From Ardenticatenaceae bacterium (GTDB lineage: Bacteria; Chloroflexota; Anaerolineae; Promineifilales; Promineifilaceae): a DNA stretch of 64,000 nt. Shown in pieces: positions 43,119 through 51,698 of this stretch. The notes under the pieces were generated by a model. That model saw only the letters and a program-made list of their open reading frames with translations. It did no database searches and had not been told where the DNA came from. Where the stretch lies: NCBI GenBank assembly GCA_020634455.1, contig JACKBQ010000001.1, positions 558,001 through 622,000 on the forward strand. The letters run 5' to 3'. The position numbers were made by a program, and so were the translations under genes. Positions within the stretch are counted from its first letter, which is position 1. Each line of letters starts with the position of its first letter.

Positions 43119-43137
43119 GTCTTTGGCTCCCCCCCCA

Positions 43138-43183
43138 GAGGTGGTCGGACAAACGCCCGTTTGTTCGCCACCTCCTTTTTTTT
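43138..43183 (+). terminator. Terminator or attenuator in the esterase leader
   Basis: GAGGTGG-T-CG-G-ACAAACG (43138-43155) pairs with CGTTTGT-T-CG-CCACCTC (43158-43174) with one bulge and one G-U pair. Eight T follow (43176-43183). It lies about 15 bases after the predicted transcript start and 37 bases before the esterase start codon. Confidence 0.85.
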
Positions 43184-43219
43184 GTCTTGAAGCTGTTAAG
43201 CAAACCACAGGAAGCAACC

Positions 43220-43891
43220 ATGCCTGATGCCAAGCCAACTTTTGTGAATGACGCTACGGCCGTTCTACCCCATCGCGTACTCAAACCAGAAAAACCAGGC
43301 CCTCACCCTACCGTGGTGATGATTCACGGGTACCTAGGGAATGAGGATGTGATGTGGGTTTTTAGCCAGACATTGCCCAAAGATTGGCTGCTGGTTGCTC
43401 CTCGCGCCATTGTGCAGGAAAAAGAACACAGCTTCAGTTGGCATCCTCGGCAGTCAGGAAAATGGCCAACGCTAGAGGATTTTGACACGGCCGTTTCCCA
43501 CCTCAGCCACTTCATCAAAACATTGCCCCAACAGCTCGACGCCGACCCAAAGCAAATTTACCTGATGGGCTTTAGCCAGGGCGCAGCGGCCGCATTTGCC
43601 CTGGCCATACGTGAACCCGGATGCGTGCAAGGAATTGCCAGTTTAGTAGGGTTTATGCCCCGGCAAATTCACGCTGCAATTCACCAAACAAAGTTGGCTG
43701 ATTTACCCGTCCTTATGGCGGTAGGTACCGAGGATGATCAGGTCCCCGTAGAAATTGCCCGTGAGTGCGGCAAAGCAGTACGCGCCATGGGCGCATTTTT
43801 GGAATATCGTGAATATGAAACCGGGCACAAGCTCAACGGGGAAGGAATGCGCAAGCTCAAAAAATGGTGGGCAGAGCGAGCCGCCCTCTAA
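43220..43891 (+). CDS. Phospholipase/carboxylesterase-type hydrolase
   Basis: A 223-residue alpha/beta hydrolase of the carboxylesterase/phospholipase (Abhydrolase_2) group: VVMIHGYLGNEDVMWVFSQT, nucleophile elbow GFSQGAAAAFALA, acid in VGTEDDQVPVE and histidine in YETGHKLNGEG. ATG 43220 follows AGGAAG. The longer frame from 43109 runs through the promoter and terminator hairpin and is rejected. Expression appears to depend on reading through, or bypassing, the hairpin at 43138-43183. No signal peptide. Confidence 0.87.
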   Translation: MPDAKPTFVNDATAVLPHRVLKPEKPGPHPTVVMIHGYLGNEDVMWVFSQTLPKDWLLVAPRAIVQEKEHSFSWHPRQSGKWPTLEDFDTAVSHLSHFIKTLPQQLDADPKQIYLMGFSQGAAAAFALAIREPGCVQGIASLVGFMPRQIHAAIHQTKLADLPVLMAVGTEDDQVPVEIARECGKAVRAMGAFLEYREYETGHKLNGEGMRKLKKWWAERAAL

Positions 43892-44027
43892 GACCAACTG
43901 CCACTTGCAAAAAACGGCCGCAACAATGGGTGTGCTTGCTCCCACCTAGACCAACTTATAACAAACAAGTACAATAAACAAAATTTGCCACACCCACCTG
44001 CGAAATCAGTCCAGAAAGGAGTTTACG

Positions 44028-46478
44028 ATGAGCGATTTCAAATTTGAAGCATGGCCCACCGAATTCCGTCAAATTAACCAATACTTTGGGCAAAATCCAC
44101 ACAACTACGCCCAATTTGGGCTGCCCGGCCACGAAGGTCTTGACCTCATGGCCCCCACTGGCAGCAAAATCTTCGCAGTAGCCCCAGGCACCGTGAGCTT
44201 TGTGCATACGCAGGCAACCGGCCACAACTACGGTATTCATGTTCGGGTAGACCACCAAGACGGGTGGCAAACCATTTACGCCCACATGCAGCAGGCGACC
44301 GTCACCCAGGGCCAATCCGTAAAACCTGGCCAACAACTTGGCCTGGCCGACAACACCGGCAACAGCTTTGGCTCCCACCTGCACCTGACCCTCAAACGAA
44401 AAAACAATAGTTACACCGACAGCGGCGGTACCAAGTGGCCGTACAACATCTTCGACCCCACGCCATTTTTGCTGCCCTTGCTTGGCTGGCAACGTCCGGC
44501 TGGCCCCTACACCGATGGCTACGCTTACACCGATGGCATCATCGTGGTGGGTGATTTAGCCCAGGTGAACAGCGGTGGCATCAACTTACGCGCCAACCCC
44601 AGCATTGTAGGCGATTTGGTTGATTTGGTTCCCGGCGGCACCATCATTATCGTGACTGGGCCAGCGCGCGGACAGTACACGCCTGTACAGATAGCCACGG
44701 CTTCCCTCAGCAATCCGCCCGCGCCGCCCACCCCCACGCCAGGGCCACCCCCTCCCGCCAACGAAAATCAGGTGGATGGCTGGGCGTTCTCCAGCTATAT
44801 CAGCCGGAGTGGCAATCAGGCGGTTGTAGGGCAATATGGCATCAATTTACGTGCCGCCCCCAGCCGCACCGCCACTAATATTGGCCTGGTGCAAGGGGGC
44901 AGCACGCTCACCGTCACTGGCGCGTCCCAGGGCGAATACACACCTGTGCGCGCTCGCCGAATTGATTTTTCTGGCCCGGTGAACATTCCCAGCGATGTGA
45001 CGACACCAACTCCTGCACCGACACCCCAACCAACACCCGCACCACAACCATCGCCACCACCTGCGGATGCCATTTTGGGCTGGGCTTACACGCCAAATTT
45101 AACGATTAACGGCCGTACCGTCACATCTGGTCGCTTTGGCACAAACTTACGGGCTACCCCCACGCGCGGTGGTGCCAAATTAGGGCTGTTTGTAGAAGGC
45201 GGTACGGGCACCATAGCCGGACAGAACAGCGGCGAATACACACCTATTCACGTCTCGCGCAGCAGCATGCGCAACATGCCCGCCACACTGCCACCCATCA
45301 CCCAACCCACGCCACTGCCCGGCGAAACGCCCACCGCACCACCACCAACGCCCCAACCAGCGGCTGATACCACGCCCGGCTGGGCTTTCACGGCAGCAAT
45401 AACGGTATCTGGCAGCAATGCCACTGCGGGGCAGTACGGTATCAATCTGCGCAGCGCTCCTCGGCGGGATGCCAGCAAAGTAGGCTTTGTGCCTGGCAAC
45501 GCCAGCATGATTGTGACGGGCGGGCCGCAGGGCGAATACACACCTGTACGCGTAGACGACAACATCTTGCAAGACAAAGTAACTGGCCCGGTGGCCATTA
45601 TAGACACCATTTCGCCGCCAGAAGACGGTCACGACCCGGAACCACCCATTTTGGGCAGCGCCAGCATCGGGCTGCACGCCTCAGCCGATCCGGCAATTTC
45701 GCAAGCTGAAATCAACGAATTTGCCGATTTGCGACCAGGAATGATTAAGGTGCTCTCTTTTCATGAGCCAACGGCCGTTCAAAAGCTATCTCAAGCCCAT
45801 CCCAGCGCTCGTTGGGTGGTACGTGCCTTCCTGGATTTCCGCTCGCCCAACGGTGTGCGCACCATCAGCCCCAACCAATTCCTCAACGACACCCTCAACG
45901 ATGTGCGTCGCACACTCAACATGATTGGCCCCGGCAAAGACGTGGTCATTGAGCTACACAACGAGCCAAATTTAGTGCCTGAAGGTCTCACTGGCGCATG
46001 GAGCGACGGGGCAACTTTTGCCCAATGGTGGCTGGAAGTGCTGCGTCTTTACAAGCAAGCCTTGCCGGGTCGCAAATTTATCTATCCGGGATTATCGCCG
46101 GGAGCGGCCGTTTCTGGCATCAAGCAAGATCACATCCAATTTGTAGAAGCAAGCCGCGCCGCTGTGGAGGCCGCCGACGGGTTGGGCATTCACACTTACT
46201 GGTCCAACATTTACCCAATGGACCGCGCCCTCGATGTGCTGGACGACTACATCAGCCGCTTCCGCTATAAGCCCATCTGGATTACCGAAGCCAGCAACAA
46301 CAAGGCAGGCACCCCCGTCTACCGCAAGGCGCAGGAGTATCTGGACTTTTGGAAGGAAATTCAAAAACGGCCGACCGTGCAGGGCGTCACCTATTTTGTC
46401 GCCTCTGCCAGCGATCCAGCTTTCAAGGAAGAGGTTTGGGTAGGCAACGACATCGGCAAGCGCGTCGGCCGTCGCTAA
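44028..46478 (+). CDS. M23 peptidase-SH3 repeats-glycosidase-like fusion protein
   Basis: An 816-residue modular protein. Residues 10-140 are an M23/LytM peptidase domain with the zinc motif HEGLDLMAPTG (H-x3-D), YAHMQQ and SHLHLTL (H-x-H). Four SH3b-like repeats follow (near 184, 272, 371 and 472), each with (I/T)NLRAxP and the ending GEYTPVRV or similar, joined by Pro/Thr linkers with GWAF or GWAY. From about 540 to the end lies a (beta/alpha)8 glycosidase-like domain (VIELHNEPNL near 640 with the acid/base-type Asn-Glu, WITEASNN near 760). AAAGGAG precedes the ATG. Strikingly, no signal peptide is present, although cell-wall-type domains suggest export. Confidence 0.85.
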   Translation: MSDFKFEAWPTEFRQINQYFGQNPHNYAQFGLPGHEGLDLMAPTGSKIFAVAPGTVSFVHTQATGHNYGIHVRVDHQDGWQTIYAHMQQATVTQGQSVKPGQQLGLADNTGNSFGSHLHLTLKRKNNSYTDSGGTKWPYNIFDPTPFLLPLLGWQRPAGPYTDGYAYTDGIIVVGDLAQVNSGGINLRANPSIVGDLVDLVPGGTIIIVTGPARGQYTPVQIATASLSNPPAPPTPTPGPPPPANENQVDGWAFSSYISRSGNQAVVGQYGINLRAAPSRTATNIGLVQGGSTLTVTGASQGEYTPVRARRIDFSGPVNIPSDVTTPTPAPTPQPTPAPQPSPPPADAILGWAYTPNLTINGRTVTSGRFGTNLRATPTRGGAKLGLFVEGGTGTIAGQNSGEYTPIHVSRSSMRNMPATLPPITQPTPLPGETPTAPPPTPQPAADTTPGWAFTAAITVSGSNATAGQYGINLRSAPRRDASKVGFVPGNASMIVTGGPQGEYTPVRVDDNILQDKVTGPVAIIDTISPPEDGHDPEPPILGSASIGLHASADPAISQAEINEFADLRPGMIKVLSFHEPTAVQKLSQAHPSARWVVRAFLDFRSPNGVRTISPNQFLNDTLNDVRRTLNMIGPGKDVVIELHNEPNLVPEGLTGAWSDGATFAQWWLEVLRLYKQALPGRKFIYPGLSPGAAVSGIKQDHIQFVEASRAAVEAADGLGIHTYWSNIYPMDRALDVLDDYISRFRYKPIWITEASNNKAGTPVYRKAQEYLDFWKEIQKRPTVQGVTYFVASASDPAFKEEVWVGNDIGKRVGRR

Positions 46479-46488
46479 ATAGAACTGT

Positions 46489-46549
46489 AGATTGGACCAA
46501 TTTAATTGCAGAACCTGTAAACCGTTCTCAACTGAAATTGGTCCAATCT
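46489..46549. repeat. Inverted repeat, 15-bp perfect arms
   Basis: AGATTGGACCAATTT (46489-46503) and AAATTGGTCCAATCT (46535-46549), followed by TTT. Located 11 bases after the M23 protein stop; may end that transcript. Confidence 0.88.
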
Positions 46550-46575
46550 TTTCGCCTAAAGGAACTATCGCATTC

Positions 46576-46836
46576 ATGGAATTTGTAATCATCATTGCCG
46601 CTGTCGTGCTCGTAGCCGCCTTTGTGGCTTACGTGCGGCGTGGCCAGGAGCAAGTTAGCTGCCCACAGTGCAGCAGCCCCCAGGTGCGTCAGGTAGATCA
46701 GCAGCTAAAAGAACTTAAGCAAGACAGCGGCACGATGGGTTATTCCGTAAAACTGGATGTGAAGTTGATCATGGAAACCAGTTTCCGCTGCCAAAGTTGC
46801 AACCACACCTGGTCTGTAACTGCGCCAGAAAGTTGA
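46576..46836 (+). CDS. Small membrane-anchored zinc-ribbon protein
   Basis: An 86-residue protein with an N-terminal helix (MEFVIIIAAVVLVAAFVAYV) and two CxxC pairs, CPQCSSP (near 32) and CQSCNHTW (near 73), forming a zinc ribbon. AAAGGA lies upstream of ATG 46576. I cannot assign a function. Longer in-frame starts would read through the preceding inverted repeat. Confidence 0.65.
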   Translation: MEFVIIIAAVVLVAAFVAYVRRGQEQVSCPQCSSPQVRQVDQQLKELKQDSGTMGYSVKLDVKLIMETSFRCQSCNHTWSVTAPES

Positions 46837-46844
46837 ATTTTTCC

Positions 46845-46901
46845 ACCGCAGAGGACGCGGAAAGCGCAGAGGATTTTATTTTTCTCCGCGCCCTCTGCGG
46901 T
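46845..46901. repeat. Inverted repeat with 17-base arms (CCGCAGAGG type)
   Basis: ACCGCAGAGG-A-CGCGGA (46845-46861) pairs with TCCGCG-C-CCTCTGCGGT (46885-46901), one mismatch. Reiterated CGCAGAGG words suggest a dispersed element. Lies between two genes. Confidence 0.85.
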
Positions 46902-46920
46902 AAAACCCCAGGAGATTGCC

Positions 46921-47784
46921 TTGAAATTTGTACGCTATGAACTAAACGGCCGTTCCCCCCAAATCGGCCTCGTGGTAGACAATGAACTGATTGACCTCTC
47001 CGGCGTGGCCCCCTCCATGCACGCCGTCATCAACCTGAGCGAAGAGGGGATGGCAATGATTGCCCAACACGCCAACAGCAGTCCGCGCATTCCCCTGCAA
47101 GAAGTGAAGTTACTCGCCCCGCTGCTGCCCCGGCGCAACATCATGTGCCTGGGCAAAAATTACGCCGACCACGCCCGCGAAATGCAAGCCGACCAAAACG
47201 CAACGGTGGAATTGCCCACCGTACCCATGATTTTTACCAAAGCCACCACCACCGTCTCTGGCCCAACCGATCCCATCCCCTTCGATCCGCAAGTTTCCAC
47301 AGATATTGATTGGGAAGTGGAACTGGCCGTGATTATCGGCAAAGAGGGCAAAAACATTCCCGCTGAGCAAGCGATGGAATATGTTTTTGGCTTCACCGTG
47401 CTCAACGATGTGACCGCCCGCGATTTACAGCAGCAGGGCAAGCAGTTTTTCAAGGGCAAAAGTTTGGATGGCTACTGCCCCACCGGGCCGTGGATCATCA
47501 CCCGCGATGAGCTGCCTAACCCGCACGACCTGGACGTGCGCTGCCTGGTAAACGGCGTGGAGAAGCAGGCCAGCAACACCCGCAACATGATCTTCGACAT
47601 CCCGTTCACCATCGCCTACCTGTCACGCGGCATGACGCTGCTGCCCGGCGACATCATCGCCACGGGCACGCCCGACGGCGTAGGCGCAGCCCGCACCCCC
47701 CCAGAGTTCCTGCGCCCCGGCGACGTGCTGACTTCGATTGTGGAAGGTGTGGGCGAGTTACGGAATTTGGTAACGGCCGTTTAA
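46921..47784 (+). CDS. Fumarylacetoacetate hydrolase family protein
   Basis: A 287-residue member of the FAH superfamily (2-keto-3-deoxy acid or oxaloacetate/acylpyruvate hydrolases/decarboxylases). Marks are RRNIMCLGKNYADHARE, the metal ligand region DWEVELAVIIGK, FGFTVLNDVTARDLQ, GKSLDGYCPTGPWIIT and ATGTPDGVG. TTG start at 46921 with AGGAG nine bases upstream. The substrate is open; family members act on aromatic or sugar-acid breakdown intermediates. Confidence 0.87.
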   Translation: MKFVRYELNGRSPQIGLVVDNELIDLSGVAPSMHAVINLSEEGMAMIAQHANSSPRIPLQEVKLLAPLLPRRNIMCLGKNYADHAREMQADQNATVELPTVPMIFTKATTTVSGPTDPIPFDPQVSTDIDWEVELAVIIGKEGKNIPAEQAMEYVFGFTVLNDVTARDLQQQGKQFFKGKSLDGYCPTGPWIITRDELPNPHDLDVRCLVNGVEKQASNTRNMIFDIPFTIAYLSRGMTLLPGDIIATGTPDGVGAARTPPEFLRPGDVLTSIVEGVGELRNLVTAV

Positions 47785-47798
47785 CCTCACCTGCACCC

Positions 47799-47875
47799 GT
47801 CATTCTGAGCGCAGCGAAGAATCCCATTCAATCTGATCGAGATTCTTCATTGCGCTTTGCTCCGTTCAGAATGAC
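47799..47875. repeat. REP-like repeat GTCATTCTGA ... TCAGAATGAC
   Basis: Ends GTCATTCTGA (47799-47808) and TCAGAATGAC (47866-47875) are complementary, and GAAGAATC / GATTCTTC form an inner stem. The wording GTCATTCTGAGCGCAGCGAA is a repeat known to me from many bacterial phyla. It separates convergent genes. Confidence 0.88.
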
Positions 47876-47888
47876 AAATTCTTGACTC

Positions 47889-50507
47889 TTACTCGTTCTT
47901 AATCGCCGAAATGATGTTCACCTGGCTGGCCCGCACCGCCGGATACCAGGCCGCCAGCAGCGCCACCAGGTACGCCAGGAAGAAGCTGTAAATCATCGGC
48001 ACCACCGGCACCACCGACTCAATCACAAAGCCACCAATCGAGCGCAGCCCGATGATGAACACGTCGGACAGCACTGCGCCAAAACCCACGCCAAACACCG
48101 CCCCGATGAAGCCCATCGTCGTCGCCTCGGCCAAAATCATGCGGCGCACCTGGCGGCGGCTCATGCCCAGGCTGCGTAAGCCGCCCAGCTCGCGGGTGCG
48201 CTCCAGCACGTTCATCAGCATCGTGTTAATCACGCCAAGCGCCGCCACCACCAGACCAATCACCCCCAGTACGTCAAACAAGCTAAACGCCTCACCCGTA
48301 ATTTCCCGAATCTTGGCTTCAAACGATGCCTTGCCCTCCACCGCCAAATTTTGCCCGCGCCCAATCTGGTTTTCGATGATGTCAGACACTGCTTCCAGCT
48401 CCGCACCATCCGCAAGCATGACGGAAAAGCTGCTAACATCGTTGACGCCAAAGTACCGCCGCATGTCGCCCAGTGAGCCAGTGACCGACGGCGTTTCCCC
48501 CGCGCCAAAATCCATCACGACGGCCACAACCTCGAACGCCCGCCGCCCGCGCCGGGTTTCCAGCGTCAGTGTGTCCCCCACTGCCAAGCCAAACTTGTTA
48601 GCCACATCCGCCCCGATGTAAACTGAATCGCCTTGCCGCAGCCGAGCCATCAGACCTGGCAAATCTGGCCCCTCTTGAATGCGCAAATCACGTACCGTTT
48701 CGTACGTCTCCGGATCAATGCCCACAAAAAGAGAAAACTCATCATCCCCAGCCTCAGTCAGTAGCCGAGAGGCGACAATGCGAGAGGCAGTTACGGCCGT
48801 TACCTCCGGCAAAGCCAACAAGCGAGTCTGCAAATCTGGCTGCATCGGCAGCGGCGAGCGCACAAACAGGTCGCCGCCCAGGGCGCTGTCCAGCCATTGC
48901 TCGATGTCCTGCTCAAAGCTGTTGGTCAGCCCGTTAATCCCCACCACCATGCTGATGCCCACCATCAGCGCCGCCACGGTCAGCGCAGTACGACCCCGTG
49001 CCCGGTTGATGTTGCTGCTGCCCAGCCGCCCCTCGTTGCCAAAAAGGAAGATAGTGAACGGCCGTATCACCCACTCCAAAACATTAGCCAACACCGGAAT
49101 ACACAACGTCGCCCCCAACAGCAGCACAAAAATGGTGCCGCTGCCAATATAAAAAGCCACCGACTGGCGGAAAGGCACGTAATACAACACCAAAATCGCC
49201 GCCACCACCGTCAGCGGGCCAAACTTCAGGCCCATCGTCAACCAGCGCCGTTCATCCACGTTACCCTGCACCCGCAGCGCCTGCAACGGTGAAATCCGCG
49301 CCGCCTGCAAGGCCGGGATCGTCGCAGCGGCCAGGGTGACCACTACACCCACCAGCACGGCAATAAGCATGTTTTGCGGCGTGGCTGTCACTTCATTTAC
49401 CGTTTGCCCGGCAAAATTACCCATCGTCACCACCAGCCCTCGCGCCAGCAACAGGCCAAAGCCCACCCCAAGCACTGAGCCAAACACGCCTAGCAGCAGC
49501 GCCTCAGTCAGCACAATTTTGATGATTTGCCGCTGGGTGGTGCCTACCGCTCGCAACATCCCAATCTCACGGGTGCGCTCCACCACCGTCATGGCAAAGG
49601 CGTTGTAAATGAGAAAGGAGCCGACAAACAGGCTCACCACGCTAAAAAAGTTCAGTCCTTGCTGGTAGCTGGCCAGGCTATCGGTGACCAGTTCACCGCG
49701 CGAGGCGGGCCTTTTGACCTCGAATTCCGACCCTAGCCGCACTGCCAATGCCTCGCGGAACGCATCCAGTTCGGCCGTGCTGCTGCTAATTTCGTCGTCC
49801 ACGATGAGTTCAATCTGATCTAGCTCGCCCACTGCGCCAAACAGTTCTTGCACTACCGGCACTGGGACAATCCCCAACACCCCCTCGTTGCTAATGCCAA
49901 TTTCCTCTTTGGCAATCAGCCCCACCACGCGCAGTTCCACCACCCCGCTGGTTGGCGTGAGGATGGCAAAATCTTCGCCGACTTCGATGCCTTTTTCCTC
50001 GGCGTAATCTTCCACCAGCATCATGTTGTACGCGGTTTCGTTGGGGTTCAGGAGATGGCCGTTTACCAAACTGTAACTGTGAATCAGCTCATCCGCCGCC
50101 AAATCCCGCCCCATCAGCCAAAAGTTGGTACCGGGTACGATGTTGCCCCCCGCGCCATACTGCTCCTCCCAGCCGTCGGCCTCGTCCGCTGGAATCGTTA
50201 CCCCCACGATACCCGGCGCTGCCGCCACCACCCCCGGATACCGTCGCACAGTCGCCAGCACTGCCTCATCGAACTGTTCGCCAGCAGCGGCCGTTTGCAC
50301 CACCAAATCACTCTGCCCCGCCGCCTCGTCAAAAAAGCGGTTGATCGAGTTGATGGTGCTGTTGTTGGTGGCGTTCACGGCCACCATCGCCGCCACGCCG
50401 ACCACGATGCCCGCCGCCGTCAGCACGGTGCGCACCCAACGCGCCCGCAAATTGCGCAGCACCATGAGCCAGGGGAGACTTAGTTGGAATCCGAATAGTT
50501 GAAACAT
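47889..50507 (-). CDS. FtsX/MacB-type ABC transporter permease
   Basis: An 872-residue membrane protein with an N-terminal helix, MacB-like periplasmic domain (about 45-250), an FtsX domain (three helices, about 285-410), a second N-terminal-like half starting near 430-510, a second periplasmic domain and a final FtsX domain (about 745-865). Phrases such as VVERTREIGMLRAVGTTQRQ and VLERTRELGGLRSLGMSRRQ mark the cytoplasmic loops. Pairs with the ATPase gene eight bases upstream. Such exporters move lipoproteins, lipids or peptides, or transmit mechanical force; substrate unknown. Confidence 0.92.
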   Translation of the reverse strand: MFQLFGFQLSLPWLMVLRNLRARWVRTVLTAAGIVVGVAAMVAVNATNNSTINSINRFFDEAAGQSDLVVQTAAAGEQFDEAVLATVRRYPGVVAAAPGIVGVTIPADEADGWEEQYGAGGNIVPGTNFWLMGRDLAADELIHSYSLVNGHLLNPNETAYNMMLVEDYAEEKGIEVGEDFAILTPTSGVVELRVVGLIAKEEIGISNEGVLGIVPVPVVQELFGAVGELDQIELIVDDEISSSTAELDAFREALAVRLGSEFEVKRPASRGELVTDSLASYQQGLNFFSVVSLFVGSFLIYNAFAMTVVERTREIGMLRAVGTTQRQIIKIVLTEALLLGVFGSVLGVGFGLLLARGLVVTMGNFAGQTVNEVTATPQNMLIAVLVGVVVTLAAATIPALQAARISPLQALRVQGNVDERRWLTMGLKFGPLTVVAAILVLYYVPFRQSVAFYIGSGTIFVLLLGATLCIPVLANVLEWVIRPFTIFLFGNEGRLGSSNINRARGRTALTVAALMVGISMVVGINGLTNSFEQDIEQWLDSALGGDLFVRSPLPMQPDLQTRLLALPEVTAVTASRIVASRLLTEAGDDEFSLFVGIDPETYETVRDLRIQEGPDLPGLMARLRQGDSVYIGADVANKFGLAVGDTLTLETRRGRRAFEVVAVVMDFGAGETPSVTGSLGDMRRYFGVNDVSSFSVMLADGAELEAVSDIIENQIGRGQNLAVEGKASFEAKIREITGEAFSLFDVLGVIGLVVAALGVINTMLMNVLERTRELGGLRSLGMSRRQVRRMILAEATTMGFIGAVFGVGFGAVLSDVFIIGLRSIGGFVIESVVPVVPMIYSFFLAYLVALLAAWYPAVRASQVNIISAIKNE

Positions 50508-50515
50508 CTCCTTAG

Positions 50516-51265
50516 CTACAGCTCCAGCTCCCGCATCACCCGCATAATGTTGCGGATGTCTTCACTGGCTCCATTTTTGGCTTCGATAGTGAGATTTTGG
50601 ACGATACGGCCGTCTTTCAAAAACACCACCCGGTCTGCATAACTCGCCGCGCGTGGATCGTGCGTTACCATCACAATCGTTTGGTGCAGCGCCGCCGCAC
50701 TCTCTCGCAAAAGTTCCAAAATTGCCGTCCCCGATTTTGAATCTAAATTTCCTGTTGGTTCATCCGCCAGCACAATCTCCGGGTCGTTCACAAAAGCACG
50801 GGCAATAGCCACCCGCTGCTGCTGGCCGCCGCTCATCTGGTCCGGCTTATGATCACTGCGCTCAGCCAGCCCTACCATTTTCAGCAAATTACCGATTTTT
50901 TCCTTATGCTTCTCAATCTTTTGGCCATCAATTAGCAGCGGCAGACCCACATTTTCAGCGGCCGTTAGCGTCGGTACCAAATTGTAAAACTGAAAGATAA
51001 ACCCCACCTTACGCCGTCGTACCACCGTCACCTCATCATCCGTAAGATGTGTGATGGTATGCCCAGCCAAAGAAATTTCCCCAGAAGTCGGCTCATCCAG
51101 GCCGCCCAGTAAATGCAAAAGCGTACTTTTCCCCGACCCCGATGGACCCATCACCGCAACAAACTCGCCCTTTGCCACCACAAAAGACACGTTTTGCAAG
51201 GCCGAAACCAACACTTCGCCCATGTTGTATTGCTTGGTTACCTCAATTGCCTCAAGAACTGTCAT
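50516..51265 (-). CDS. LolD/MacB-type ABC transporter ATPase
   Basis: A 249-residue ATPase with Walker A GPSGSGKST, Q-loop FQFYNL, signature MSGGQQQRVAIARAF, Walker B IVLADEPTGNLDS and the switch histidine in VMVTHDPRAA. Start at 51265 (MTVLEAIEVTK), six bases after GAGG; the ATG at 51277 has no such site. Forms one transcript with the FtsX-type permease. Confidence 0.95.
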   Translation of the reverse strand: MTVLEAIEVTKQYNMGEVLVSALQNVSFVVAKGEFVAVMGPSGSGKSTLLHLLGGLDEPTSGEISLAGHTITHLTDDEVTVVRRRKVGFIFQFYNLVPTLTAAENVGLPLLIDGQKIEKHKEKIGNLLKMVGLAERSDHKPDQMSGGQQQRVAIARAFVNDPEIVLADEPTGNLDSKSGTAILELLRESAAALHQTIVMVTHDPRAASYADRVVFLKDGRIVQNLTIEAKNGASEDIRNIMRVMRELEL

Positions 51266-51607
51266 AAAAAACCTCATGCTACTTTCGTGATATTTGTCAC
51301 AACTTTATCTTACCAACAAACAATCTATTGCCAACGAAATGTGGCAAATTCTTCCTGTCACCCAGTCGTCACCTAATTGACAACCGTACTCCTACCCGTT
51401 ATAATCCCGTCCCTGGGTATATTGGCTGAGTTTTCTGAATAAGGTCGCTTTACAATAGCACATTCTGTAGAGTGCGTATCGAGTCAAAAAGGATGTAAAT
51501 ATAGTGACTCATCTGTACGTATTTCGCCGTTGGCTTTGCCACCTTGGTGGCACAAATTTCGCCACGAATCACGCGTCGTAAACGACAATTTGATAGAGAC
51601 GATTCTT
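51266..51607. other. Spacer upstream of rpsA
   Basis: No gene. It contains small inverted repeats GAGTCA/TGACTC (51481-51510) and the palindrome TGCCACC-TT-GGTGGCA (51537-51552). It separates divergent transcripts; the rpsA promoter lies just beyond its right end. Confidence 0.6.
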
Positions 51608-51651
51608 ATCGGCCTATGCCTCAGAAAAAATTGCGCTTAGGCCGATTTTTT
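51608..51651 (+). terminator. Terminator-like hairpin upstream of rpsA
   Basis: ATCGGCCTA (51608-51616) and TAGGCCGAT (51638-51646), 21-base loop, then six T. It overlaps the -35 region of the rpsA promoter. Confidence 0.7.
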
Positions 51652-51660
51652 GTTTATAAT
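51631..51660 (+). promoter_or_regulatory. Probable rpsA promoter
   Basis: TTGCGC (51631-51636), 18 bases, TATAAT (51655-51660). The -35 lies in the loop of the hairpin at 51608-51646. Confidence 0.55.
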
Positions 51661-51698
51661 GGCCGTACCCAAATCCCTTTTAAAGAGAAGAAACTCGT

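Noticed and set aside
43109..43219. Longer N-terminus of the esterase
   Set aside because: It would be translated from the promoter -10 region and the terminator hairpin; ATG 43220 has a ribosome site.
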